Part shown: positions 9,832 to 16,488 of the stretch, one piece after another | Numbering within the stretch: position 1 is the stretch's first letter | How the letters are laid out: every line of letters begins with the position of its first letter | Assembly (NCBI GenBank): GCA_958407555.1 | Contig: CATYJC010000022.1 | Location: 1-21,106 of the forward strand | Length of the DNA: 21,106 bases | Source: an uncultured Collinsella sp. | GTDB taxonomy: Bacteria; Actinomycetota; Coriobacteriia; Coriobacteriales; Coriobacteriaceae | Reading direction: 5' to 3' | Notes under the pieces: model-generated | Database searches by the model: none | What the model was told of the DNA's origin: nothing | What the model saw: only the letters and a program-made list of their open reading frames with translations | Program-made: the position numbers and the translations under genes

Positions 9832-10540
9832 CTAAGCCCGTAACGTAGATGTGCAAACTTCCGAAACGCCTTGCGCGGCATAGTGCGTATAAACTTCGTC
9901 AACCGCCTCAGAAATATCTGAGTATCGCGCCGGGTCAAAAGCATACGATGTCGCAGCTATACCCTGCACCCATTCGGAACGCGGATTAATTGAATAGCCA
10001 CACAGCATCATCATACATGCATCTAGACCTGATTTCCCAAGTATCCGACGTATTGATGAGAGCATCGCGGGTCGCCCCTGCACCATCGTCGTCACCCCTA
10101 TTAGCAGTATTTACCGTTTTTCTCTAAATGCGTATCGCCACCCTTAAGAATACGAAGTGTTTTATCCAGACCCGATTGTCCTCCATCTCAAACGAAGGGA
10201 TAAGGAATCTCATCCGGAATCGGCAGTAACGGAGGATTCACAACGACAAGCGAAAAACATGAGTCATCTCTCAGAGGGGAGTAAAGGCTCCCCTCAAGCA
10301 CCCTAGTTTCGTCATCCAAAGAGTTGATGGCAGTGTTTTTCTTACAAAGGTCGACAACAAAAGGGTTGATTTCTACAGATGTTACATCCATGCCACAGTT
10401 GGTAAGTATCAGGCCCTGTATTCTGGGGCCAGAACACAAATCGAGAGCCTTCCGTGCGCTCTGCGGTGTAAGGCGCCAATCTCAGCAAATCTGTCCCACA
10501 ATACTGCGCTGAAGAACAAGACGGAACCCCTGAGCCAAAC
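9832..10540 (-). pseudogene. Broken SAM-dependent methyltransferase gene
   Basis: Three minus-strand frames together look like one class I methyltransferase. Near 10540-10475 one frame reads LWDRFAEIGAL. From 10481 a second frame carries the SAM-binding motif LDLCSGPRIQG and the acidic strand end VEINPF, then the active-site motif NPPLLP. This frame is then cut by a TGA at 10188-10190, after which it still reads DGGQSGLDKTLRILKG. The third frame, 10095 to 9832, supplies a C-terminal part containing RRILGKSGLDACMM. At least two frameshifts and one stop codon interrupt the gene, so it cannot make a full protein. NPPx is typical of enzymes that methylate amide or amino nitrogen. It lies on the same strand as the ABC gene and may once have been part of the peptide locus or another cargo. 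Confidence 0.7.
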
Positions 10541-10663
10541 TCCCCTATACCTTATTAAGGCTAAGACAGGCAAGTTCACGCACCCGGCATATTCCAGAAT
10601 AACATCCTATTGTTTTAGATGCTCTACAAGCATGAACAGCCGCGAATCGGAAAGATCTTCTAG
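10541..10663. other. Right edge of the island
   Basis: About 120 bp of AT-rich sequence between the methyltransferase remnant and the right repeat copy. No gene, integrase recognition motif or terminator was recognised. Confidence 0.4.
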
Positions 10664-11213
10664 TTTCGCCCCGACTGACCGCCAAGGGCCAAAATGGCCC
10701 CTCCATCCCCGGGCGACTGGCTCTGGCGCGCCGAGGAGTGTCCCCAAGTGCCGGCAGAAAAGAAACGTCCCTATCTGCCGGCTAGAGGGCACCGAAGAGG
10801 ATGGCGTAGGTAGTGGATTCGCCGAGCTTGAGCTCGTCGCCGGGATTGAGTTGGGCGGAACGGCCGGGCTCGACCTGAATGCAGACGCGCGTGGCCCCGT
10901 TTACCACCACGGTTCCGTTGGTGGACGACAAGTCCTCGACGTGCCAGATATTTTGAGCATCGCACCAGATATGGGCATGGCGGGCCGAGACATCGTCGCC
11001 GACGTCGGTAATATCGCCCTCACCAGTGGCCAGCGCACCAATCTCAACACCCTGCTCACTCGGCTGAATCCAGCGCGGGGCGCTCACGACAAAACTGTTT
11101 TGTACGCGCAGCAAGCCCAAGGGGTGCGCCGGAGCGGGTTCGCGTTCGCCCGCGGTCATCGACATGCCAAGCGAACGCGGCGTGGAGGTGCCTCCGCCAC
11201 AGGTCGCGTGCGC
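10664..11213. repeat. Right copy of the 0.55-kb direct repeat
   Basis: This copy includes the 3' end of the intact FHA gene and about 115 bp beyond the stop. It pairs with 3912-4468 in the same orientation. Positions 10911-10991 are identical to 4166-4246, while the flanks are about 80-86% identical. Homology stops inside the FHA gene at 11213, codon A170, but this copy continues as an intact gene. Confidence 0.9.
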
Positions 11214-11720
11214 GTAGTCGATGGCATAGTTCACCGAGGACCGCACATCCGCCGAACAACCGACGGCGACAAACAGCACCAGCACGGCCTCGGCGCGCTC
11301 GGCGGGCATGAGTTCCGCCGCCTGGGACAGGCGATCGAGCGCGTTGCGATAGAGATTCGTGTCCTGATGGCACTCTTCGAGCGCGCGTACCATCGGTTCA
11401 CCTGCAGGACCGCACACCATATTGATCACAGCCGTGGAGTCCATGGGATTTCGCTGGCGCAGGGCCAGTTGCGACATAATACGCGCAGCCGAGGTACCGT
11501 ATTCGGCAAAGTAGCGCTGCTGAAGCGTGCCGACCGGCGCGCGAACGATAAAGCGGGAAACCCAAGAGCGATCGGCGGCTCGGCTCTGCGGGCTGCGGCC
11601 GTCGGCGAGCGGACGGGACGAAAGCACCAGGCCGCACAGCTCGATATGGCTCAGATGCGCCGCGCGCTTAAAGATGTCAAACATGGCCCCGCATGGGGTG
11701 AGCTCAACTTGAGATGCCAT
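10782..11720 (-). CDS. FHA-domain protein
   Basis: A 312-residue cytoplasmic protein. The C-terminal part (about 203-309) is a forkhead-associated domain that binds phosphothreonine peptides: GEGDITDVGDDVSARHAHIW includes the Ser/Arg/His motif (S245, R247, H248), and DLSSTNGT follows (263-270). The Arg usually found after the first Gly of the domain is replaced (EIGAL), which may alter binding. Residues 1-200 have no recognised domain. The start at 11720 has AAGGAGG upstream and lies three bases after the kinase stop, so the two genes are translated together. The kinase is the obvious source of phosphorylated partners. The 3' end from A170 is duplicated at 4031-4468 and may itself be a recombined, foreign segment. 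Confidence 0.88.
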   Translation of the reverse strand: MASQVELTPCGAMFDIFKRAAHLSHIELCGLVLSSRPLADGRSPQSRAADRSWVSRFIVRAPVGTLQQRYFAEYGTSAARIMSQLALRQRNPMDSTAVINMVCGPAGEPMVRALEECHQDTNLYRNALDRLSQAAELMPAERAEAVLVLFVAVGCSADVRSSVNYAIDYAHATCGGGTSTPRSLGMSMTAGEREPAPAHPLGLLRVQNSFVVSAPRWIQPSEQGVEIGALATGEGDITDVGDDVSARHAHIWCDAQNIWHVEDLSSTNGTVVVNGATRVCIQVEPGRSAQLNPGDELKLGESTTYAILFGAL

Positions 11721-11723
11721 GAC

Positions 11724-13568
11724 CTAGGCCTCCTTGGTCGTAGAAATAGAATCGGACGATACTTCGACAGGTCCGCCAAAAGTACGGGCAGCTGCGGCTC
11801 CACCGGCAAGCGGAGTCGCCATCTGGGCTTTTGTGCGTCGCGGTGCCGAAACGGGAAGTTCAAAGGCAAAGCCCATCGCAAGCAAAAACCACGTAAGCGT
11901 ATAGGTTGCAACCAGAGCGGCAACAAGGCCGCCCATCACGGCGCGTTGGGAAAATACGCTACATGCAGCCACAACCAGTACTGGAACCTCGCAGGCAGAA
12001 AGCGCAAGCACACCCTGCAGGAACCCCGAGCGCCGATTGCGCGCAAGTGCCCCCGCGGTAACGCCGGCTATGCCTGGCAGCGCCAACGCCAGTGCGGCAA
12101 TAATACCCGGTAGCGTCCCAGACCACACGAGCGATCCCAAAGTCGCCGTCACGCGAGCGCCCGACGCCAGCAGCGCGGCCGAAACCACGACCACAGCCCA
12201 AACCACGCCACAGACGACCGTCGCGCCGACCATCAGCGCGCGACGAACCGCGCGGCCGGACGCATCCATGGGGCACGGCGTGAGCGGCTCGCCGCGGAGC
12301 GAACGACCGACATTTTGCGCATAGTGGTCACAAAACGCCGAGAGCGCCGCCTCGACCGCCGCCGGCTCGGGACGATCTTTTTGATGGCTGGACAGACAGG
12401 CCATCACCACGTCGAACAGCTGGGCATCGACAAACGCCAGCGCATCGCGTAGCTCCTCGGAATCCGGCTCAAGCCCCAGCTGCTGGGCCTGCTCGGCCGC
12501 GGCGAGCGCCACATCGGGCTCGCGATGAAGCAGCTGCGTCAAATCACAACCGGGCGCATGGGCACCAATGGGATAGTCGGGCCGCGTGTCCATCTTGAGA
12601 CGGTAGGGGCTCGCGATGTCGCGCGTCTTTTTGCGCGAACCCGAGGTGCCCGAAGTGCTCGGCGCGGCTTCGTATGGCGCGGCGCCGGCAATGAGCTCGT
12701 AAACCGTGCTTGTCGCGGCATAGACGTCAATCGCCGGCGACATACGCAAAGCGCGCAGGTCGGGAATATCGTCGGTGAGCATCTCGGGCGGGGCATAGGC
12801 AACCGTCGCGCGACGCAGCGTGGCATAACGCTCCGTAAACGACGCCTTGCCGCCGGTACCGGCCACGGCCGACGCAGGCTCAAGCGCCAGCGACGAGCCA
12901 AAGTCGATCAGGCACAGGTCAAAGGTGCCCTCGGCAAGCTGCCGGTCAAGCGGTAGACGCGCCGTACGCACCATAATATTAGCGGGCGAGATATCGCGAT
13001 GGACAAAGCCCTCGCCCACCAGGCTCATACGGCAGAGCAGATCGAACAGGTCGCGACCCAGACGCGCCGCCACAAGCGGCGACAGGCGTCCGGCATCGTC
13101 CACGGCAAGTCGCGAACGCAAGCGGGCAAGCGTCTCGCCCTCGACCCATTCCATGACAATTGCAGGCACACCGTCGACCTCGCCCCATCCATACAGGCGG
13201 GGAAAGCCTTTAAGGCCCGAAAGGGCGCGATGGCATTCGTATTCCTCGCGAAACGCCGCCTTAAACTTGGCGACCAACGCCTCGTGGGCGACATCGTCAT
13301 CAAATTCGTCGCGCGTCGGCAAGATGAGCTGCTTGAGCGCCACGGCCTCGCCCTGGGCATTGACGGCACGCGTCACGCGGCCGATGCCGCCACGGCGCAT
13401 GGTGGCGTCGTCGGCAAACAGCATCGTAAAACGGCGAAGGTAGGCGGGAAGCTCGTCCGTGCCCAGGGCGACGGCCGGCTCAAACCCGTCGACGCGCGCC
13501 AGGCGCAGGCCCACCATGGGATCACGGTTGAGCGACTGGGCTGCCGCAGAAGCGAGATCGTTCGTCAT
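11724..13568 (-). CDS. Membrane-bound Ser/Thr protein kinase
   Basis: A 614-residue protein of the bacterial Hanks-type kinase family. The kinase domain fills about residues 50-430: a glycine loop (MRRGGIGRV, 57-65), the ATP-binding Lys in ALKQ (K79), the catalytic loop HRDISPANIM (190-199, D192 and N197) and the metal-binding DFG (222-224). After a Gly/Ser-rich insert the C-terminal third (about 450-580) has four hydrophobic spans, so the kinase domain should be anchored to the inner face of the membrane. There are no extracellular PASTA repeats. The ATG at 13568 overlaps the stop of the upstream gene (ATGA), and the FHA gene follows three bases after its own stop. These three genes therefore form one operon, probably a kinase with its phosphopeptide-binding partner. 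Confidence 0.93.
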   Translation of the reverse strand: MTNDLASAAAQSLNRDPMVGLRLARVDGFEPAVALGTDELPAYLRRFTMLFADDATMRRGGIGRVTRAVNAQGEAVALKQLILPTRDEFDDDVAHEALVAKFKAAFREEYECHRALSGLKGFPRLYGWGEVDGVPAIVMEWVEGETLARLRSRLAVDDAGRLSPLVAARLGRDLFDLLCRMSLVGEGFVHRDISPANIMVRTARLPLDRQLAEGTFDLCLIDFGSSLALEPASAVAGTGGKASFTERYATLRRATVAYAPPEMLTDDIPDLRALRMSPAIDVYAATSTVYELIAGAAPYEAAPSTSGTSGSRKKTRDIASPYRLKMDTRPDYPIGAHAPGCDLTQLLHREPDVALAAAEQAQQLGLEPDSEELRDALAFVDAQLFDVVMACLSSHQKDRPEPAAVEAALSAFCDHYAQNVGRSLRGEPLTPCPMDASGRAVRRALMVGATVVCGVVWAVVVVSAALLASGARVTATLGSLVWSGTLPGIIAALALALPGIAGVTAGALARNRRSGFLQGVLALSACEVPVLVVAACSVFSQRAVMGGLVAALVATYTLTWFLLAMGFAFELPVSAPRRTKAQMATPLAGGAAAARTFGGPVEVSSDSISTTKEA

Positions 13569-14473
13569 AGGGCGATCGCCGCCAGGCTATTGTTGAAGTT
13601 GTTAAGCGCAATGTCATCATCGCCGTAATGCCCCACCCATTGGCACAGGTTGGTGTAACAGCCCCATAGGTTGGCGTATTGCCGATACCACTTTGACTGG
13701 GGAGAAAACGTTTGCCGGCCAAACTCGGCACGGATGACAAACATATCGTTGGCCAGGCTATCGCATGGCCCGGTATCGCCTGTTGCGTTATAGGTCGAAA
13801 CCACGCTATTGGCGCGGGCAACATAGCCATCGAGCATGTTGCATTTGGTCACGAGCCAATTGTGGATTCTTTCCTCCTCGGCAGCCGAGAGACCACCCGA
13901 GCCCGTGTCGCCGCCGGCACCGTCGTCCGTCGAGCCACCACTCGAAGATCCACCGCCGGAGGCGGAGCCCGAACCGGAGCCACCGCTCGAGTTCGACGAA
14001 TCGGAGCTGGAACCAGACGAACCGGAGCCGCCAGGTTTCCCCGACTGCTGCGTATCCTGGCCCTTTTGCTGCTCGGCCTTGTTTACGACGGCCGAAACAC
14101 TGTTATCGGAAAGGTGATGGATGATCTTGGTATTGGTGAGCACGATGGTCTTGCCGTTGGCAAGCGCGATTTCGTTGTCCGGCGCCTCGGCACCGCCCGC
14201 GTCGTCGACACCAAACACGACGCGCGTGACTACGCTCGCCCAGGCGTATCCGGTTGTGGTGCCCAAATCGCTTTTGGCCTTGTGCCCCACGCGCAGCTCG
14301 CGCGCGACACGCGCTTGCACCATAGGTGGCACAGCCAAACCGTAGGCAGAAACGCCGGCAACGACCAGCGCCAGCGAACAGGACAGCAGCACATACGCCC
14401 GAGGCGCCAGGCCCAACCGGCGCCGCATGCGCACCGCGGCGCCATGCTTTTTCTGAGTGCCCCCGGGCCGCAT
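13565..14473 (-). CDS. Membrane-anchored protein with Ser/Gly linker
   Basis: A 302-residue protein. A basic N-terminus is followed by one hydrophobic span at about 25-48, which would act as a membrane anchor or uncleaved signal. Residues 50-145 form a small domain of unknown type. Residues 147-194 are almost pure Ser/Gly, a flexible linker. The C-terminal 110 residues contain four Cys (211, 237, 272, 277), which could form disulfides outside the cell. I recognise no family. The ATG at 14473 has GGAGGAG upstream. In-frame starts up to 14662 would run back through the leader hairpin and are not used. It is the first gene of the kinase/FHA operon and could be a sensor or an extracytoplasmic target of the kinase. 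Confidence 0.82.
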   Translation of the reverse strand: MRPGGTQKKHGAAVRMRRRLGLAPRAYVLLSCSLALVVAGVSAYGLAVPPMVQARVARELRVGHKAKSDLGTTTGYAWASVVTRVVFGVDDAGGAEAPDNEIALANGKTIVLTNTKIIHHLSDNSVSAVVNKAEQQKGQDTQQSGKPGGSGSSGSSSDSSNSSGGSGSGSASGGGSSSGGSTDDGAGGDTGSGGLSAAEEERIHNWLVTKCNMLDGYVARANSVVSTYNATGDTGPCDSLANDMFVIRAEFGRQTFSPQSKWYRQYANLWGCYTNLCQWVGHYGDDDIALNNFNNSLAAIAL

Positions 14474-14495
14474 GCAATCTCCTCCAACAAAAACA

Positions 14496-14513
14496 CGCCG
14501 CTCGAAAGCGGCG
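14496..14513 (-). terminator. Hairpin and T-run in the leader of the kinase operon
   Basis: On the minus strand CGCCGCT-TTCG-AGCGGCG forms a perfect 7-bp stem with a tetraloop and is followed by TGTTTTTG. It lies about 210 bp after recR and only 23 bp before the next start codon. It may end the recR transcript or, given the promoter candidate just upstream, act as an attenuator of the kinase operon. Confidence 0.65.
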
Positions 14514-14537
14514 CATTCATTCAAACCCATAGTTGAG

Positions 14538-14566
14538 TGTATCAGCGAACACAAAAGGTTGCGCAA
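14538..14566 (-). promoter_or_regulatory. Possible promoter of the kinase operon
   Basis: On the minus strand TTGCGC (14561-14566) and GATACA (14538-14543) are separated by 17 bp. A transcript from here would start near 14531, run through the hairpin at 14496-14513 and reach the ATG at 14473. The -10 match is only moderate. Confidence 0.4.
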
Positions 14567-14622
14567 CGAACGCGCAAGTACGGGACACGAACAGGGGCAT
14601 CCACGCGATAAGCGGATGGAAA

Positions 14623-14648
14623 GTGCATTTGTTGCACAACAAATGCAC
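14623..14648. promoter_or_regulatory. Perfect 26-bp palindrome, possible operator
   Basis: GTGCATTTGTTG (14623-14634) and its exact reverse complement (14637-14648) flank two bases. It has the size and symmetry of a binding site for a dimeric regulator. It lies between recR and the kinase operon, about 60 bp upstream of the candidate -35 box. There is no T-run, so it is not a standard terminator. Confidence 0.5.
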
Positions 14649-14722
14649 AAACATGGGGCCAATTATGGCAACCGCGTGCAACGCGCAGGGAAACGCGAGG
14701 TCGGTGGGCCGATATCTAGATC

Positions 14723-15319
14723 CTAGATCGCGCGACGGGCCTCGATAGCACGGCCAAGCGTGAGCTCGTCGGCATACTCCAGGTCGCCACCCACGGGAAG
14801 GCCGCTCGCAAGACGCGACACCTCGACGCCCAATGGCTTGATGGTGCGAGCAAGGTAGCTCGCCGTGGTCTCGCCCTCGATATTGGGGTTGGTGGCGATA
14901 ATGACCTCGTGGATGTCCTCGTGGCCCAGGCGCGCCAGCAGCTCGCGGATGTGCAGCTGCTCGGGACCGATTTTGTCCATGGGGCTGATCACGCCGCCCA
15001 GCACATGGTACAGGCCATGGTAGCTGCCCGTGCGCTCGATTGCCTGGACGTCGCGCGGCTCGCCCACCACGCAAATGCGAGTGGTGTCGCGCATCGGGTC
15101 CTGGCAGATGGAGCACTCGTCGGCCGTGGCATAGTTAAAGCAACGGCTGCAAAAGTGGACCTCCTGCTTGACCTCCAGGATGGCCTCGGCCAGGCGGCGG
15201 GCTTCCTCGGCATCGGCCTCGAGCAGGTAGTAGGCGATGCGCTGGGCCGACTTGGGACCAATGCCCGGCAGACGACCCAGCTCATCGAGCAGTTTTTGCA
15301 GACTGTGATTCGCACTCAT
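14723..15319 (-). CDS. recR: Recombination mediator protein RecR
   Basis: RecR loads RecA on gapped DNA together with RecF and RecO. The 198-residue length matches the family. Seen in order: a helix-hairpin-helix DNA-binding segment (LGRLPGIGPKSAQRIAY, 14-30), a four-Cys zinc motif (C57, C60, C69, C72) and a Toprim domain from about residue 80 (ICVVGEPRD, later TNPNIEGE). The start at 15319 has no clear ribosome site and lies 12 bases after the ybaB stop, so translation is probably coupled to ybaB. The pair ybaB-recR is a standard arrangement. Confidence 0.97.
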   Translation of the reverse strand: MSANHSLQKLLDELGRLPGIGPKSAQRIAYYLLEADAEEARRLAEAILEVKQEVHFCSRCFNYATADECSICQDPMRDTTRICVVGEPRDVQAIERTGSYHGLYHVLGGVISPMDKIGPEQLHIRELLARLGHEDIHEVIIATNPNIEGETTASYLARTIKPLGVEVSRLASGLPVGGDLEYADELTLGRAIEARRAI

Positions 15320-15331
15320 TGTATGCGTGTC

Positions 15332-15652
15332 TTAGAACGGCATGCCCGGGATGTTGAGACCGCCGGTGATGGCGCCCATCTGCTTGTTGGCGAGCTCGTT
15401 GACGCCGCGGACGGCCTCGTTGACGGCAGCCATGATCATGTCCTGCAGCATATCGACGTCCTCGGGATCGAGCGCATCGGGGTCGATGGTGAGGTTGACG
15501 AGCTCCATCTCGCCGTTGACAGTCACCTTGACCATGCCGCCGCCGGCAGAGGCGTCGACGGTCTGGGACTTGAGGTTCTCCTGCGCGGCGGCAAGCTGCT
15601 CCTGCATCTTGCGGGCCTGCTTCATCATCTGTTGCATGTTCATACCGGCCAT
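15332..15652 (-). CDS. ybaB: YbaB/EbfC-family nucleoid-associated protein
   Basis: A 106-residue DNA-binding protein of the YbaB/EbfC family, which forms dimers on the nucleoid. The sequence shows the typical Met/Gln-rich start (MNMQQMMKQARKMQEQL), the strand GGGMVKVTVNGEMELVNLTID, and the acidic turn DPEDVDMLQDMI. AAAGGAGCC precedes the ATG. It lies directly upstream of recR, as in many bacteria, but here it is separated from dnaX by an inverted gene. Confidence 0.95.
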   Translation of the reverse strand: MAGMNMQQMMKQARKMQEQLAAAQENLKSQTVDASAGGGMVKVTVNGEMELVNLTIDPDALDPEDVDMLQDMIMAAVNEAVRGVNELANKQMGAITGGLNIPGMPF

Positions 15653-15993
15653 GATGGCTCCTTTACGTGCGGCCGCGCGACAAGCTGCAAGGGCAGCCGG
15701 AGCGCGGCGGGACTTTCAAACGCAAAAATCGTACCACGGCGCGGGGCAAGCGAGCGGGGCGGTCGTGCTACCTCAGTCGATATACATGTCCTGGAGTGCA
15801 AGCCGCGCCCAAAGATTATGCAAAGTTGAATAATTCGCATCTACATAAATGTCACAAACTAAATCTAGCAGGGCCGGAACCCGGCATTTTCTGCATCCAG
15901 CTAGATAGCAAAATGCTAAACCGCCGCTCGAGGTGGCGCTCATGACGGCATGGTAAAATTTGATTGTCAAAGATAGCAATTTGGAGGTGCCCC
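15653..15993. other. Divergent intergenic region between ybaB and the small membrane gene
   Basis: About 340 bp, with an AT-rich middle part. On the minus strand it contains an extended -10 (TGGTACGAT, 15728-15736) that could serve ybaB. On the plus strand TAAAAT (15954-15959) could serve the gene at 15994. No RNA gene was recognised. Confidence 0.45.
15728..15736 (-). promoter_or_regulatory. Possible extended -10 element for ybaB-recR
   Basis: Read on the minus strand this is TGGTACGAT, a TGn-type extended -10 box. It lies about 75 bp upstream of the ybaB start. No convincing -35 accompanies it, which is acceptable for extended -10 promoters. Confidence 0.35.
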
Positions 15994-16467
15994 ATGAATG
16001 CCCCCGACGCGCTCCAAAACATCCGCTCAAAACACCCCGTTGCATATGTGGTTCTCTATCTCTTTGTCGGCTGGGCATTGCTGGTTGTCATCACCCATGC
16101 CATAGCCTTTGGAGCAGAACTGCTGATAGCCAGCTCGGACCAGCCCGTCGTCAAATGGGAAGCGACCGATGAGTGCACCGACGGAACCCGAACCATTTAC
16201 TACAACAGCCCGTCCCTCTACCAAGAGTTCAAGGTCAAGATAAAGGGCTCCAAGATTGTCGATGCCGAACTGGGTTCTTTATTTACAATCGGAGCAACCG
16301 TCAACGCCGAGCAAGTCGAGTACACGGACAGCCATGCGACATATCGCATCGACCTCAGCATCCTAGGCCGACCGTCACGTGCCTGTCTGCTCGAATGCGA
16401 TATACGCGGCACCAAACTACACATGTCCGAAATACAGATGCGCCCGGACAAAGAGATCTCTTCTTGA
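15994..16467 (+). CDS. Small membrane-anchored protein of unknown function
   Basis: A 157-residue protein. One hydrophobic span at residues 16-42 is followed by a polar domain of about 110 residues with three Cys, probably outside the membrane. No family is recognised. The ATG at 15994 is chosen because TTGGAGGTGCCCC precedes it. An upstream in-frame start at 15964 has no such site. The gene is convergent with dnaX, with 21 bases between the stop codons, and it breaks the usual dnaX-ybaB-recR order. Confidence 0.7.
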   Translation: MNAPDALQNIRSKHPVAYVVLYLFVGWALLVVITHAIAFGAELLIASSDQPVVKWEATDECTDGTRTIYYNSPSLYQEFKVKIKGSKIVDAELGSLFTIGATVNAEQVEYTDSHATYRIDLSILGRPSRACLLECDIRGTKLHMSEIQMRPDKEISS

Positions 16468-16488
16468 GCAGCGTACCCGCCCGCACAG

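Noticed and set aside
4469..10663. Integrative element with its own integrase
   Set aside because: No integrase, recombinase, relaxase or replication gene is found in the island. Only a short IS110-type remnant is present.
10632..12113. A plus-strand frame of about 490 codons opposite the FHA and kinase genes
   Set aside because: No domain, no ribosome site, and it lies antisense to two clear genes.
15653..15993. 4.5S (SRP) RNA gene near dnaX/ybaB
   Set aside because: That RNA gene sits near dnaX in some bacteria, but I could not find its conserved apical loop in this interval.
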